Shown piece after piece: positions 13,392 through 19,988 of a DNA stretch of 21,196 nt. Positions within the stretch are counted from its first letter, which is position 1. Each line of letters begins with the position of its first letter. The DNA is from JAICJR01 sp036555755 (lineage in GTDB: Bacteria; Actinomycetota; Thermoleophilia; Solirubrobacterales; Thermoleophilaceae): contig DATBKS010000206.1 of NCBI GenBank assembly GCA_036555755.1, forward strand, positions 1 through 21,196, written 5' to 3'. Below the pieces are notes generated by a model. It saw only the letters and a list, made by a program, of their open reading frames with translations. It made no database searches and was not told where the DNA came from. The translations under genes were made by a program, and so were the position numbers.

Positions 13392-14166
13392 GGCTATCGA
13401 CCTCGTCCAGGAACCCCAGGACCCTGCGCCACGCATCGGAGCAGGCCTCCTGAAACTCCTCGTACTTCCGGTCGAAGAACGAATGCGGCGCCCCCGGGTA
13501 GAGCTTGATCTCGTGCTCCACGCCGGCGGCGGTGAGGTTCGACTCGAACTGCTCGACGAGCTCCACCGGGATTCCCTCGTCGGCTTCCCCGAAGAGGCCA
13601 AGGATCGGGCCGCGGATCTCCGCGGCTCGATCCACCGGGGAGGTGATGCCCCAGCGCTCGGTCCGCAGCCCGGCGTAGAAGCCCACCGCGCCGGCCAGGT
13701 CCAGCGATGGGTTCATGTCAGTCAAAAACGACTGCAGCCCGCCGTAACAGAAGCCGACCGTTACGACCGAACTCACGCCCGTCCGCTCCTTCAGCGCCTC
13801 GATCGCGGCGGCCGCATCGGCCTGGATCTGCTCGGGCGTCGTCTTCTGCACCTCCGGCCAGAAGTCGAAGTCCTCGCCGCGCTCACCGACGCCGGCTGTT
13901 CGCCCGAAATAGTCGATCGCGATCGCGTGGCGCCCGGCCTCCGCGAAGCGCTCCGCCAGTTCGATGTAGAACCGGTAGAGCCCGCGGACGTCCGGCAGGA
14001 TTACGACGCCCACGTCGGAGTCGGCAGCCGAGCCCGCCAACGCAGCGGAGAAGCGAGTCCCGTCAGCCGACTCCAGCTCGAGCAGCTCCGCCTTCGCGCC
14101 ACCCGCCACCGCACGGACAAGGTCCGGGGGGAGGTCGGGTGGGCGGGAGTCGAACTCGAAGCACAT
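13372..14166 (-). CDS. Dienelactone hydrolase family protein
   Basis: A 264-aa alpha/beta hydrolase. The Cys-Asp-His triad of the DLH family is visible: nucleophile Cys140 in VTVGFCYGG, Asp196 in GEADEGIP and His228 in PGAPHSFFD. The N-terminal strands include VVILPDVRGLYRFY (55-67) and IAIDYFGRTAG. There is no signal peptide, so it is cytosolic. DLHs open dienelactones in chlorocatechol degradation, but many family members act on other esters or lactones, so the substrate is open. Its ATG shares one base with the stop codon of the cupredoxin gene (TGATG), placing it last in the multicopper oxidase operon. The C-terminal five residues are encoded by the heptamer-repeat hairpin. Confidence 0.9.
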   Translation of the reverse strand: MCFEFDSRPPDLPPDLVRAVAGGAKAELLELESADGTRFSAALAGSAADSDVGVVILPDVRGLYRFYIELAERFAEAGRHAIAIDYFGRTAGVGERGEDFDFWPEVQKTTPEQIQADAAAAIEALKERTGVSSVVTVGFCYGGLQSFLTDMNPSLDLAGAVGFYAGLRTERWGITSPVDRAAEIRGPILGLFGEADEGIPVELVEQFESNLTAAGVEHEIKLYPGAPHSFFDRKYEEFQEACSDAWRRVLGFLDEVDSRVGGRQ

Positions 14167-14519
14167 CAGCGCTTGACGACGATTGTCTCCTTCATCTCCT
14201 TGTGGAGCGAGCAGTAGATCTTGTAGGTACCCGGAACCGTGAGCTTCTTGGAGAACGAGTAGTCGCTCGCCGCGAGCTCCGACTTGAACTTCTTCACTCC
14301 GTGCGGGCCGGACTTGAGTCGCACGTCATGGGTGTCGCTGTTGTCAGCGAGCCAGCTCCACTTGATCTTCGTGCCCTTCTTGACGGTGAGCTTGACCGGC
14401 GTGTAGTAGTCGTCGCCGACCTTCACCGTCTTCGTCTTCGGCCGGGAGGCCGCGCTCACGCCGGCAAATGCCAGCACGAGCGCGACCACACCGAAACCAA
14501 GGGCGATCCTTGCCCTCAC
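14166..14519 (-). CDS. Small secreted cupredoxin (plastocyanin/amicyanin-like)
   Basis: A 117-aa protein from a GTG that overlaps the beta-helix gene stop (GTGA). Residues 1-24 form a Sec signal (ALGFGVVALVLAFAGVSA). The mature domain has the cupredoxin strand order and a full type 1 copper ligand set: His64 in SDTHDVRL, then Cys103, His106 and Met109 in YCSLHKEM. The tight C-x2-H-x2-M loop is the amicyanin/pseudoazurin-like arrangement. It would carry electrons outside the membrane, most simply as partner of the multicopper oxidase encoded two genes upstream. The frame is open upstream but that part overlaps the beta-helix gene and is not cupredoxin sequence. Confidence 0.9.
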   Translation of the reverse strand: MRARIALGFGVVALVLAFAGVSAASRPKTKTVKVGDDYYTPVKLTVKKGTKIKWSWLADNSDTHDVRLKSGPHGVKKFKSELAASDYSFSKKLTVPGTYKIYCSLHKEMKETIVVKR

Positions 14520-15832
14520 TTGTCCCCCCGCGACTTGTCCCAGTGCACGAGCGGCGTGTAGCCCTTCTTCGTGACGTGGGTGTGCACTTGCCAGTTGGCC
14601 TCGTGGTCGGGGTTGACCGCCCACGTGAACGCCGTGCTCTGAGCGTCCGAGCTGAACGGGTTCGGCCCGCTGAACGGGCACGGCGAGAACGTCGAGCCGT
14701 CTGCCGGCACCATCGTCGTGACGCCCGTGTTACCGCTGAAGCAGTTGTCCGAGCCGTCGCCGTCGTAGTAGAGGTCGACGCCGTTGAGGTCCTGGCCGCC
14801 AAGGCCGAGCTTGTTGTTGGTGATCTTGTTGCCGACGAGCGTCTGCACTGACTTGTCGCCGTAGGTCACCGCCTCGAGCCCGCCGATGCCGGTGAGCCAG
14901 TTTCCGTACACGTTGTTGTTCGTGACGGTGTTGGTGTGCCCGCCGTACAGCAGGATGCCGACGCCGACCGGGTAGGGCACGTTGGCGTTGCCGTTCGTGT
15001 TCGTGTTCTCCACCTTGAACGGAGCGCCCTTGTAGTAGTTGAAGTTGTTCCAGAACACGTCGTTGCCGGAGATCGTGTTATCCGACGGCGGCGCGAACTT
15101 CTCACTCGTCAGCGTGTTCGGGACGACGCCCGTGCCGTTGTTCCAGAACTGCGACTTCGTGATCGTCACGAAGTGCATGTTGGTGCCGGACCATCCGATC
15201 ACGTTGCCGTACGCCTTGAGGTTCGAGGCGATCGTGCGTGTCGGGTGCGTCTGCGGCGGGGTCTGGCCAATGTAGAAGCCCGAGTCGTTGTTCCAGGCTC
15301 CGACGTCGTGGTCCATCACACCCCCGACCGAGTTGAACGCGTAGATGCCGTACGTGCCGCCGAACTTGCCGTAGTCGTGATCGAAGCGGTAGCCCTTCAC
15401 GTTCAGCGCGAAGAAGCCGTTGGCCTTGTAGTGCTGGGCCTGGAAGCCCGCGACGCGCACCTGGTCGGCGCCCTCGACGAAGAAGCCGTTCTGCGCGGCC
15501 CCGCCGTGCTGGCCCTTCAGCTCGACGATCACCTTGTTCGGGTGCTTCACGTCCCCGATGATCTGGAGGTAGCGCTTCTTCGCGCCCTCGATCTTCACCT
15601 GGCCCTTGTAGGTGCCGTGCGCGACGCGGATCGTGTCGCCAGCCTTGGCGTGCTTCACCGCGGCGATGATCGTCTTGTACTTGGCGTGCTTGCCGACCTT
15701 GAGCGTGTGGTGCGGCCCCTTCGGTGCCTTCTGCACGCCCGGCGGGTCCTTCGCCGGCGGGTACTTCGCGGCCATCGCCGGTCCGGCCAATGCGAGCGAT
15801 GCGATGACAACAGCAGATGCGGCTACGCGCAT
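14516..15832 (-). CDS. Secreted right-handed parallel beta-helix repeat protein
   Basis: A 438-aa protein with a Sec signal (residues 1-22, cleavage near AMA-A). After a Pro/Lys-rich stretch, residues about 42-110 resemble the N-terminal pectate-lyase/DUF1565 segment (YKTIIAAVKHAKAGDTIRVAHGTYKG). From about 115 to 370 there are irregular 20-25-residue coils with Asn ladders (NTISGNDVFWNN, NTVTNNNVYGNWLTG, NKITNNKLGL), as in NosD-type and polysaccharide-active beta-helices. Four-residue overlap with the cupredoxin gene and a GGAGG SD 9 nt before ATG, 19 nt after the multicopper oxidase gene, place it mid-operon. It could bind or cleave polysaccharide, act as scaffold, or assist copper loading as proposed for NosD. 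No catalytic site was identified. Confidence 0.85.
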   Translation of the reverse strand: MRVAASAVVIASLALAGPAMAAKYPPAKDPPGVQKAPKGPHHTLKVGKHAKYKTIIAAVKHAKAGDTIRVAHGTYKGQVKIEGAKKRYLQIIGDVKHPNKVIVELKGQHGGAAQNGFFVEGADQVRVAGFQAQHYKANGFFALNVKGYRFDHDYGKFGGTYGIYAFNSVGGVMDHDVGAWNNDSGFYIGQTPPQTHPTRTIASNLKAYGNVIGWSGTNMHFVTITKSQFWNNGTGVVPNTLTSEKFAPPSDNTISGNDVFWNNFNYYKGAPFKVENTNTNGNANVPYPVGVGILLYGGHTNTVTNNNVYGNWLTGIGGLEAVTYGDKSVQTLVGNKITNNKLGLGGQDLNGVDLYYDGDGSDNCFSGNTGVTTMVPADGSTFSPCPFSGPNPFSSDAQSTAFTWAVNPDHEANWQVHTHVTKKGYTPLVHWDKSRGDK

Positions 15833-15851
15833 ATGGGAGTCCCTCCTCGAT

Positions 15852-16940
15852 CTACGGTTCCACCAGGTACCAGCCGGCCATCCCGGCGTCCTGGTGGCTG
15901 AAAACGTGGCAGTGGTAAAGCCAGCGGCCCGGGTTGTCCTCCGTCCAGCGGGCGGTGATCACCTCGTGCGGGCCGAGCGACGGATTGTCCACGTGCGCGC
16001 CGGCATCGTTCAGCCAGCGGTGCCCGTGGACGTGAAAGGTGTGGAACATGCCATCGCCGCCGTAGACGTGGAAGGCGACGTCCTGTCCCACCTTCGAGCG
16101 CACCGTCGGCGTGTTGCCGGCGAAGGCGCGCCCGTTGAAGCATTGGAAGACCGTGTCGGCCTCGGTGATCTGCGGGGTGAGCGCGTGCATCACGAGCACC
16201 TGCTCGACATCCGGCCGCTTGGCGCCCTTGTCACGGATGATCACGGAGCCGAACAGCCCGCGCGCGACGTTGATCGTGCCGTTGGGGCCGTGGTCGTGGT
16301 AGGGCCAGACGCCGGCTGAGCCCGGCAGCGCCTCCCACGTGTAGGTGAACTCCTCGCCGGGCGCGATGAAGCCTCCCGCGCGCGTGAACTGGTACAGGTA
16401 GCTGCCGTCGTAGTCGGGCGTGTAGCGGACGCCGTGCGGGTGCATCGTGTGCGCCTGGCCGAAGTGGTGGTCGCCGTTGCGGAAGTGGACTACGAGCGTG
16501 TCGCCCACCTCGGCCTCGAGGACGGGGCCTGGAATCGTCGGCGCGCCGATCGGCTCAGCGAAGCCGTCGCTGTACTGCTGGTAGGCGAGCGCCATGAACT
16601 TGCGCTTCTTCGGGATGCGCATGTTCATCCACTCGTCGCGGCCGGTGGGCACCGGGTTCCAGCGCACCGGGCGCGCCTGGATCCAGTACTCCCGCGCGAC
16701 ACCCCCGGGCTGCGGCTGGGGGGTGGGGAAGCTCATCGTGTCCACCGGGTCCTTGGGCAGCGCCTTCGGCTTCTTGACCTTGCGGGCGGCGGCGTCCGCG
16801 ACCTTCACGTCACCGGACGACTTGAAGGGGAACGACGATCCGCCCGCGAGCGCGCAAAGAAAGACGGCGCTTGCGCCGTCGCCGATGAACTGTCGACGCT
16901 GAATGTCTCCCACGATCCCTCGGAGGCCTTGGTTGGCCAT
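15852..16940 (-). CDS. Two-domain multicopper oxidase (laccase-like), Tat-exported
   Basis: A 362-aa protein with an N-terminal twin-arginine sequence (RRQFIG at 15-20) followed by a hydrophobic segment. It has all four copper motifs: HPHG at 167-170, YHDHG at 214-218, HTFHVHGH at 300-307 (His300, His303, His305), and HCHVFSHQDAGM at 343-354 (Cys344, His343/345, His349, Met354). These supply the trinuclear centre and the type 1 site; the type 1 site is in the C-terminal domain. The length and motif spacing fit two-domain oxidases that trimerise rather than three-domain laccases. It would oxidise phenolics, metals or a cupredoxin with O2. It is the first gene of the operon with beta-helix, cupredoxin and dienelactone hydrolase genes. 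Confidence 0.92.
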   Translation of the reverse strand: MANQGLRGIVGDIQRRQFIGDGASAVFLCALAGGSSFPFKSSGDVKVADAAARKVKKPKALPKDPVDTMSFPTPQPQPGGVAREYWIQARPVRWNPVPTGRDEWMNMRIPKKRKFMALAYQQYSDGFAEPIGAPTIPGPVLEAEVGDTLVVHFRNGDHHFGQAHTMHPHGVRYTPDYDGSYLYQFTRAGGFIAPGEEFTYTWEALPGSAGVWPYHDHGPNGTINVARGLFGSVIIRDKGAKRPDVEQVLVMHALTPQITEADTVFQCFNGRAFAGNTPTVRSKVGQDVAFHVYGGDGMFHTFHVHGHRWLNDAGAHVDNPSLGPHEVITARWTEDNPGRWLYHCHVFSHQDAGMAGWYLVEP

Positions 16941-17047
16941 GCAGCCAGCCGCGAATGGTTATCAGTCGCGCTTAAACCGCGCAAGCCTCGTTAGTCGCGG
17001 TGGACCTTTCGTTAACAAGAACTGCGCCATCGCGGCGCAAGTCCATC

Positions 17048-17053
17048 TACAGT
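17048..17053 (+). promoter_or_regulatory. Possible -10 box of the phosphatase operon
   Basis: TACAGT ends 9 nt before ATG 17063. Both the hexamer and the distance equal those of the ADH promoter. No -35 match is seen at 16-18 nt. This supports ATG 17063 over GTG 17000, because the box would lie inside the longer reading. Confidence 0.4.
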
Positions 17054-17062
17054 GATCCGGCG

Positions 17063-17911
17063 ATGCGTAGGGGATGGGTGGCGATGGGGGTCGTGGCGGG
17101 ATTTGCGGCGGGGTCCGCCGGCTTCGCGCTGGCCCAAAGCGGTGGCGGAGTCAGCGACTACGCGGGGGGTCACGAGACCGGCGTCAATCCCACTGCTGTG
17201 GGACTGCCACTGATCGGCGCGAGCGGGACGATCGGCGCGAGTGACATGCCGAACGCGGTGCGCTCGTACCACGACTCCGGCCAGTACGACAAGGACCTGG
17301 CAGCCGTCGGCGGCGCCGCCAAGGCCTACCTCGACCAGCGGCTTGCCGGGAACAACGGCAAGGCGGTCCGCACCTGCAAGGTCACCTACAAGCGCGCGCA
17401 TAAGCGGCAGAACCACCACCTCGTCTACCGCCGCTTCAAGCGCTGCAAGAGGACGCGGACAAAGGTGCAGAAGCTCGCGATCGTGCTCGACATCGACGAG
17501 ACCTCGCTCTCCAACTACACGGGCCTGCTCGCATCGGGCTTCTCGAGCACTGGCACCGTGACGCCCGCGGTCACCGGCACCGGAACAGCGATCGCACCGA
17601 CCCTCGCGCTCTACCACGACGCGCGCGACCACGGCGTGGCCGTCTTCTTCATCACCGGCCGGCCGTCGCAGATCCAGTCGATCACCGAGCAGAACCTCAA
17701 GTCGCAGGGCTACAACCAGGGCTGGGCCGGGCTGTCGTTTAAGCCCTCCAGCTCCGGCACCGAGGCCTTCAAGTCGTCTGAGCGGGCGAAGATCGAGCAG
17801 CAGGGCTTCGACATCGTCCTGAACATGGGCGACCAGGAGTCGGACCTCGACGGCGGCCACGCGGACCGCGACTTCAAGCTGCCGAACCCCTTCTATTTCA
17901 TCTCGGACTAG
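17063..17911 (+). CDS. Secreted HAD-superfamily acid phosphatase (class B-like, subfamily IIIB)
   Basis: A 282-aa protein from ATG 17063, which places a clean Sec signal (GVVAGFAAGSAGFALA) at the N-terminus. HAD motif I is VLDIDETSLSN (nucleophile Asp143, Asp145), motif II is FFITGR (Thr198), motif III Lys lies in AFKSSERAKI (237-244), and motif IV is GDQESDLDGG (Asp257, Asp261). Such proteins (PF03767 type) hydrolyse phosphomonoesters outside the membrane with Mg. An unusual basic insertion at about 100-136 (RAHKRQNHHLVYRRFKRCKR) with Cys105 and Cys128 precedes motif I and might form a disulfide-closed loop. It is followed 8 nt downstream by a phosphoesterase gene, whose SD (GGAG) overlaps this stop codon, so the two are co-transcribed. 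Confidence 0.88.
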   Translation: MRRGWVAMGVVAGFAAGSAGFALAQSGGGVSDYAGGHETGVNPTAVGLPLIGASGTIGASDMPNAVRSYHDSGQYDKDLAAVGGAAKAYLDQRLAGNNGKAVRTCKVTYKRAHKRQNHHLVYRRFKRCKRTRTKVQKLAIVLDIDETSLSNYTGLLASGFSSTGTVTPAVTGTGTAIAPTLALYHDARDHGVAVFFITGRPSQIQSITEQNLKSQGYNQGWAGLSFKPSSSGTEAFKSSERAKIEQQGFDIVLNMGDQESDLDGGHADRDFKLPNPFYFISD

Positions 17912-17919
17912 GAGCGCCC

Positions 17920-19434
17920 ATGCACGATCCGGAAGCCGCCGAGCGCTTCGCCTTCGAGCAGCCTGACGACTACCTGCGCAGGCGCGAGTTCCTCGGGCGG
18001 ATGGCGATGCTCGCCGGCATGTCCGCGGGCATGGGGCTCCTGCTCGACCCTGAGACGCTCGTGGCTGAGGCCGCCGCGCGCCAGCGCAAGGTGCACCTGC
18101 CGAGCCCGCGCAACCTGCCGATCGACACCTTCGTGGTCCTGATGATGGAGAACCGCTCCTTCGACCACTACCTGGGCTGGCTGCCCGGCGCCGACGGGCG
18201 CCAGGCGGGCCTCCACTACACGGACACGACCGGCAAGTCGTTCCAGACCCACCGGCTCACGCCGGACTTCCAGGGCTGCGACTTCCTCGACCCGGACCAC
18301 TCCTGGGAGGGCGGGCGCACGCAGCTCGACGGCGGCAAGATGGACGGCTTCCTGCGCGCGCAGAGCGACGTCTTCTCGATCGGGTACTACGCGGAGAAGG
18401 ACCTGCCGTTCATCCCGAGCGTCGCGCGCGCATTCACCACATACGACCGCTTCTTCTGCTCGCTGCTCGGCTCGACCTATCCCAACCGCGAGTACATGCA
18501 CTCGGCGCAGTCGTATGGGATGAAGGACAACTCGCTGCCGCCGCTGCCGGGCTTCCCCGACTCCACGATCTGGAATGCGCTCAGCAAGAAGGGCGTCTCC
18601 AACCGCTACTACTTCACCGACCTGCCGGTGGCCGCACTCTGGGGCGCGCCGGGCATCTCGCGCTCGAGCCAGGTGCAGGAGTACTACGAGCGCTGCGCCA
18701 ACGGCACGCTGCCGGCGGTCTCGTTCGTGGACCCGGCGTTCGAGGACGAGGACAGCGGCACCTCGGGCGACGAGCACCCGCACGGCGACGTGCGCGCCGG
18801 CCAGGCGTTCATGTCCGACGTGGTGCACGCGTTCATGGAGTCGAAGCACTGGAAGCGCGGCGCGCTGTTCATCGTCTACGACGAGTGGGGCGGCTTCTTC
18901 GACCACGTCGCACCGCCCCGCGTTCCCGACCTACGTGCCAGCTCGGACATCAGCAAGGACTTCGGCCAGATGGGCCTGCGGATCCCCGCGGTGGTGCTGT
19001 CGCCGTACGCGCGGCGCGGCCACGTCGACCATTCGATCTACGGGTTTGAGTCGATCCTGAAGATGATTCGCTATCGCTTCGGGATCGGGCCGCTGACTCC
19101 GCGCGACCTCTACGCGAACAACATCGCCGCGTCGTTTGACTGGGAGTCAAAGCCCGACTACGACGTGCCGCAGCTGCCCACCCCGCCGCACATCATGGCC
19201 ACGCCGTGCAGCGGCTCGAGCCCGCTCGGCGGACTCCCGGTGCAGGTGCCGGCGCCGCCCGAGCCGCCCATGCGCGACAAATGGCGGGCGCAGCAGCCGC
19301 AGGAGCGCCCCAAGCCACACGACCTCGCCAACCTGATCACGTCGGGATACCTCGAACGGCTGCACTTCAAGTACCGGCCCGCCACGGCCGCCACGATGTT
19401 CCGGCATCCGTCATCGCTGGGAATGCGGCCGTGA
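17920..19434 (+). CDS. Tat-exported phosphoesterase (PF04185, phospholipase C/acid phosphatase type)
   Basis: A 504-aa protein. The N-terminus has a twin-arginine signal (RRREFLGRMAMLAGMSAGMG, about 20-40). PF04185 motifs are in order: VVLMMENRSFDHYLGW at 72-87, STYPNREYMHS at 185-195, DEHPHGDVRAG at 284-294 (His286, His288) and VYDEWGGFFDHVAPP at 319-333. These match metal-binding and catalytic segments of bacterial non-hemolytic-type phospholipase C and AcpA-type acid phosphatases. The substrate may be phospholipid or soluble phosphomonoester; the sequence does not decide. The C-terminal 80 residues are Pro-rich and then basic. The GGAG SD sits at the upstream phosphatase stop. The next gene overlaps by 4 nt (GTGA). 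Confidence 0.9.
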   Translation: MHDPEAAERFAFEQPDDYLRRREFLGRMAMLAGMSAGMGLLLDPETLVAEAAARQRKVHLPSPRNLPIDTFVVLMMENRSFDHYLGWLPGADGRQAGLHYTDTTGKSFQTHRLTPDFQGCDFLDPDHSWEGGRTQLDGGKMDGFLRAQSDVFSIGYYAEKDLPFIPSVARAFTTYDRFFCSLLGSTYPNREYMHSAQSYGMKDNSLPPLPGFPDSTIWNALSKKGVSNRYYFTDLPVAALWGAPGISRSSQVQEYYERCANGTLPAVSFVDPAFEDEDSGTSGDEHPHGDVRAGQAFMSDVVHAFMESKHWKRGALFIVYDEWGGFFDHVAPPRVPDLRASSDISKDFGQMGLRIPAVVLSPYARRGHVDHSIYGFESILKMIRYRFGIGPLTPRDLYANNIAASFDWESKPDYDVPQLPTPPHIMATPCSGSSPLGGLPVQVPAPPEPPMRDKWRAQQPQERPKPHDLANLITSGYLERLHFKYRPATAATMFRHPSSLGMRP

Positions 19435-19988
19435 GACGCACAGCGCTGATCGCGACTGTGGCCGCTGCCGCCGCGATCGCTTACTCCGCGGCGGCCGGCG
19501 CCGACAGCTTCACGCCCGTGCGCCTCGCGATCAAGATTGCTCCTGTCGCCCGTCTGCACCAGCCACTCAAGGTCAGCGTCGACGTCAGCGCCGACCCCAG
19601 CGTGCTCGACAACGCGACGGGCCCGTTACGGATCCGCGTCAAGCTGGCGAGCGAGTGCGGCGGCACGTTCTCGACGACGCCCGGCGTGAAGCTGCTCGAC
19701 CGGCAGCTGCGCCCGCAACCCGCGACGGGGCGCCGTTATGACGCGAACGCGAGCGGATCGGGTCGGCCGACTCACTACGGCGACCAAACGGTGTGCGCGT
19801 TCCTGGAGGAGAGCGGCGACAACCGGATGTTCGCCAACGACACCTCAAACCAGGTCAACGTCTCACGCAAGTGCACCGCCGCCGCGGCGCGGTACGACAC
19901 CGCACGGCGTCGGCACGCGCGAGCGAGCACGATCAAGGCAGATCGCCGTGCAGCGCGTCGGGCGTGCGGACGGGGTGTGCCGCTGTGA
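19431..19988 (+). CDS. Small secreted protein of unknown function in the phosphatase operon
   Basis: A 185-aa protein from a GTG overlapping the preceding stop (GTGA). Residues 1-26 form a Sec signal (ALIATVAAAAAIAYSAAAGA). The mature part is beta-rich (PVRLAIKIAPVARLHQPLKVSVDVSAD, then PLRIRVKLASECGGTF), resembling an Ig-like or transglutaminase-accessory sandwich in outline. Cys residues at about 80, 121, 146 and 180 could pair. The tail is strongly basic (ARYDTARRRHARASTIKADRRAARRACGRG). I do not recognise a family. Its position between two phosphoesterase genes, overlapping both by 4 nt, suggests it is made in proportion to them and may be an accessory or anchoring subunit. Confidence 0.72.
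   Translation: MRRTALIATVAAAAAIAYSAAAGADSFTPVRLAIKIAPVARLHQPLKVSVDVSADPSVLDNATGPLRIRVKLASECGGTFSTTPGVKLLDRQLRPQPATGRRYDANASGSGRPTHYGDQTVCAFLEESGDNRMFANDTSNQVNVSRKCTAAAARYDTARRRHARASTIKADRRAARRACGRGVPL

Noticed and set aside
14520..14681. Longer upstream reading of the cupredoxin frame
   Set aside because: That part overlaps the beta-helix gene and translates to Arg/Gly/His-rich shadow sequence; the GTG at 14519 gives a direct signal peptide.
16865..16882. GACGGCG/CGCCGTC stem-loop near 16865-16882
   Set aside because: It lies inside the coding sequence of the multicopper oxidase signal region, and short GC stems are expected by chance at this base composition.
16941..17047. PHO-box-like direct repeats before the phosphatase operon
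   Set aside because: CGTTAGT and CGTTAAC recur about 21 nt apart, but the match to known PhoP boxes is too weak to call.
17000..17062. GTG start extending the HAD phosphatase by 21 residues
   Set aside because: It would bury the signal peptide behind a polar basic stretch and include the TACAGT promoter-like box; ATG 17063 gives a canonical signal peptide.
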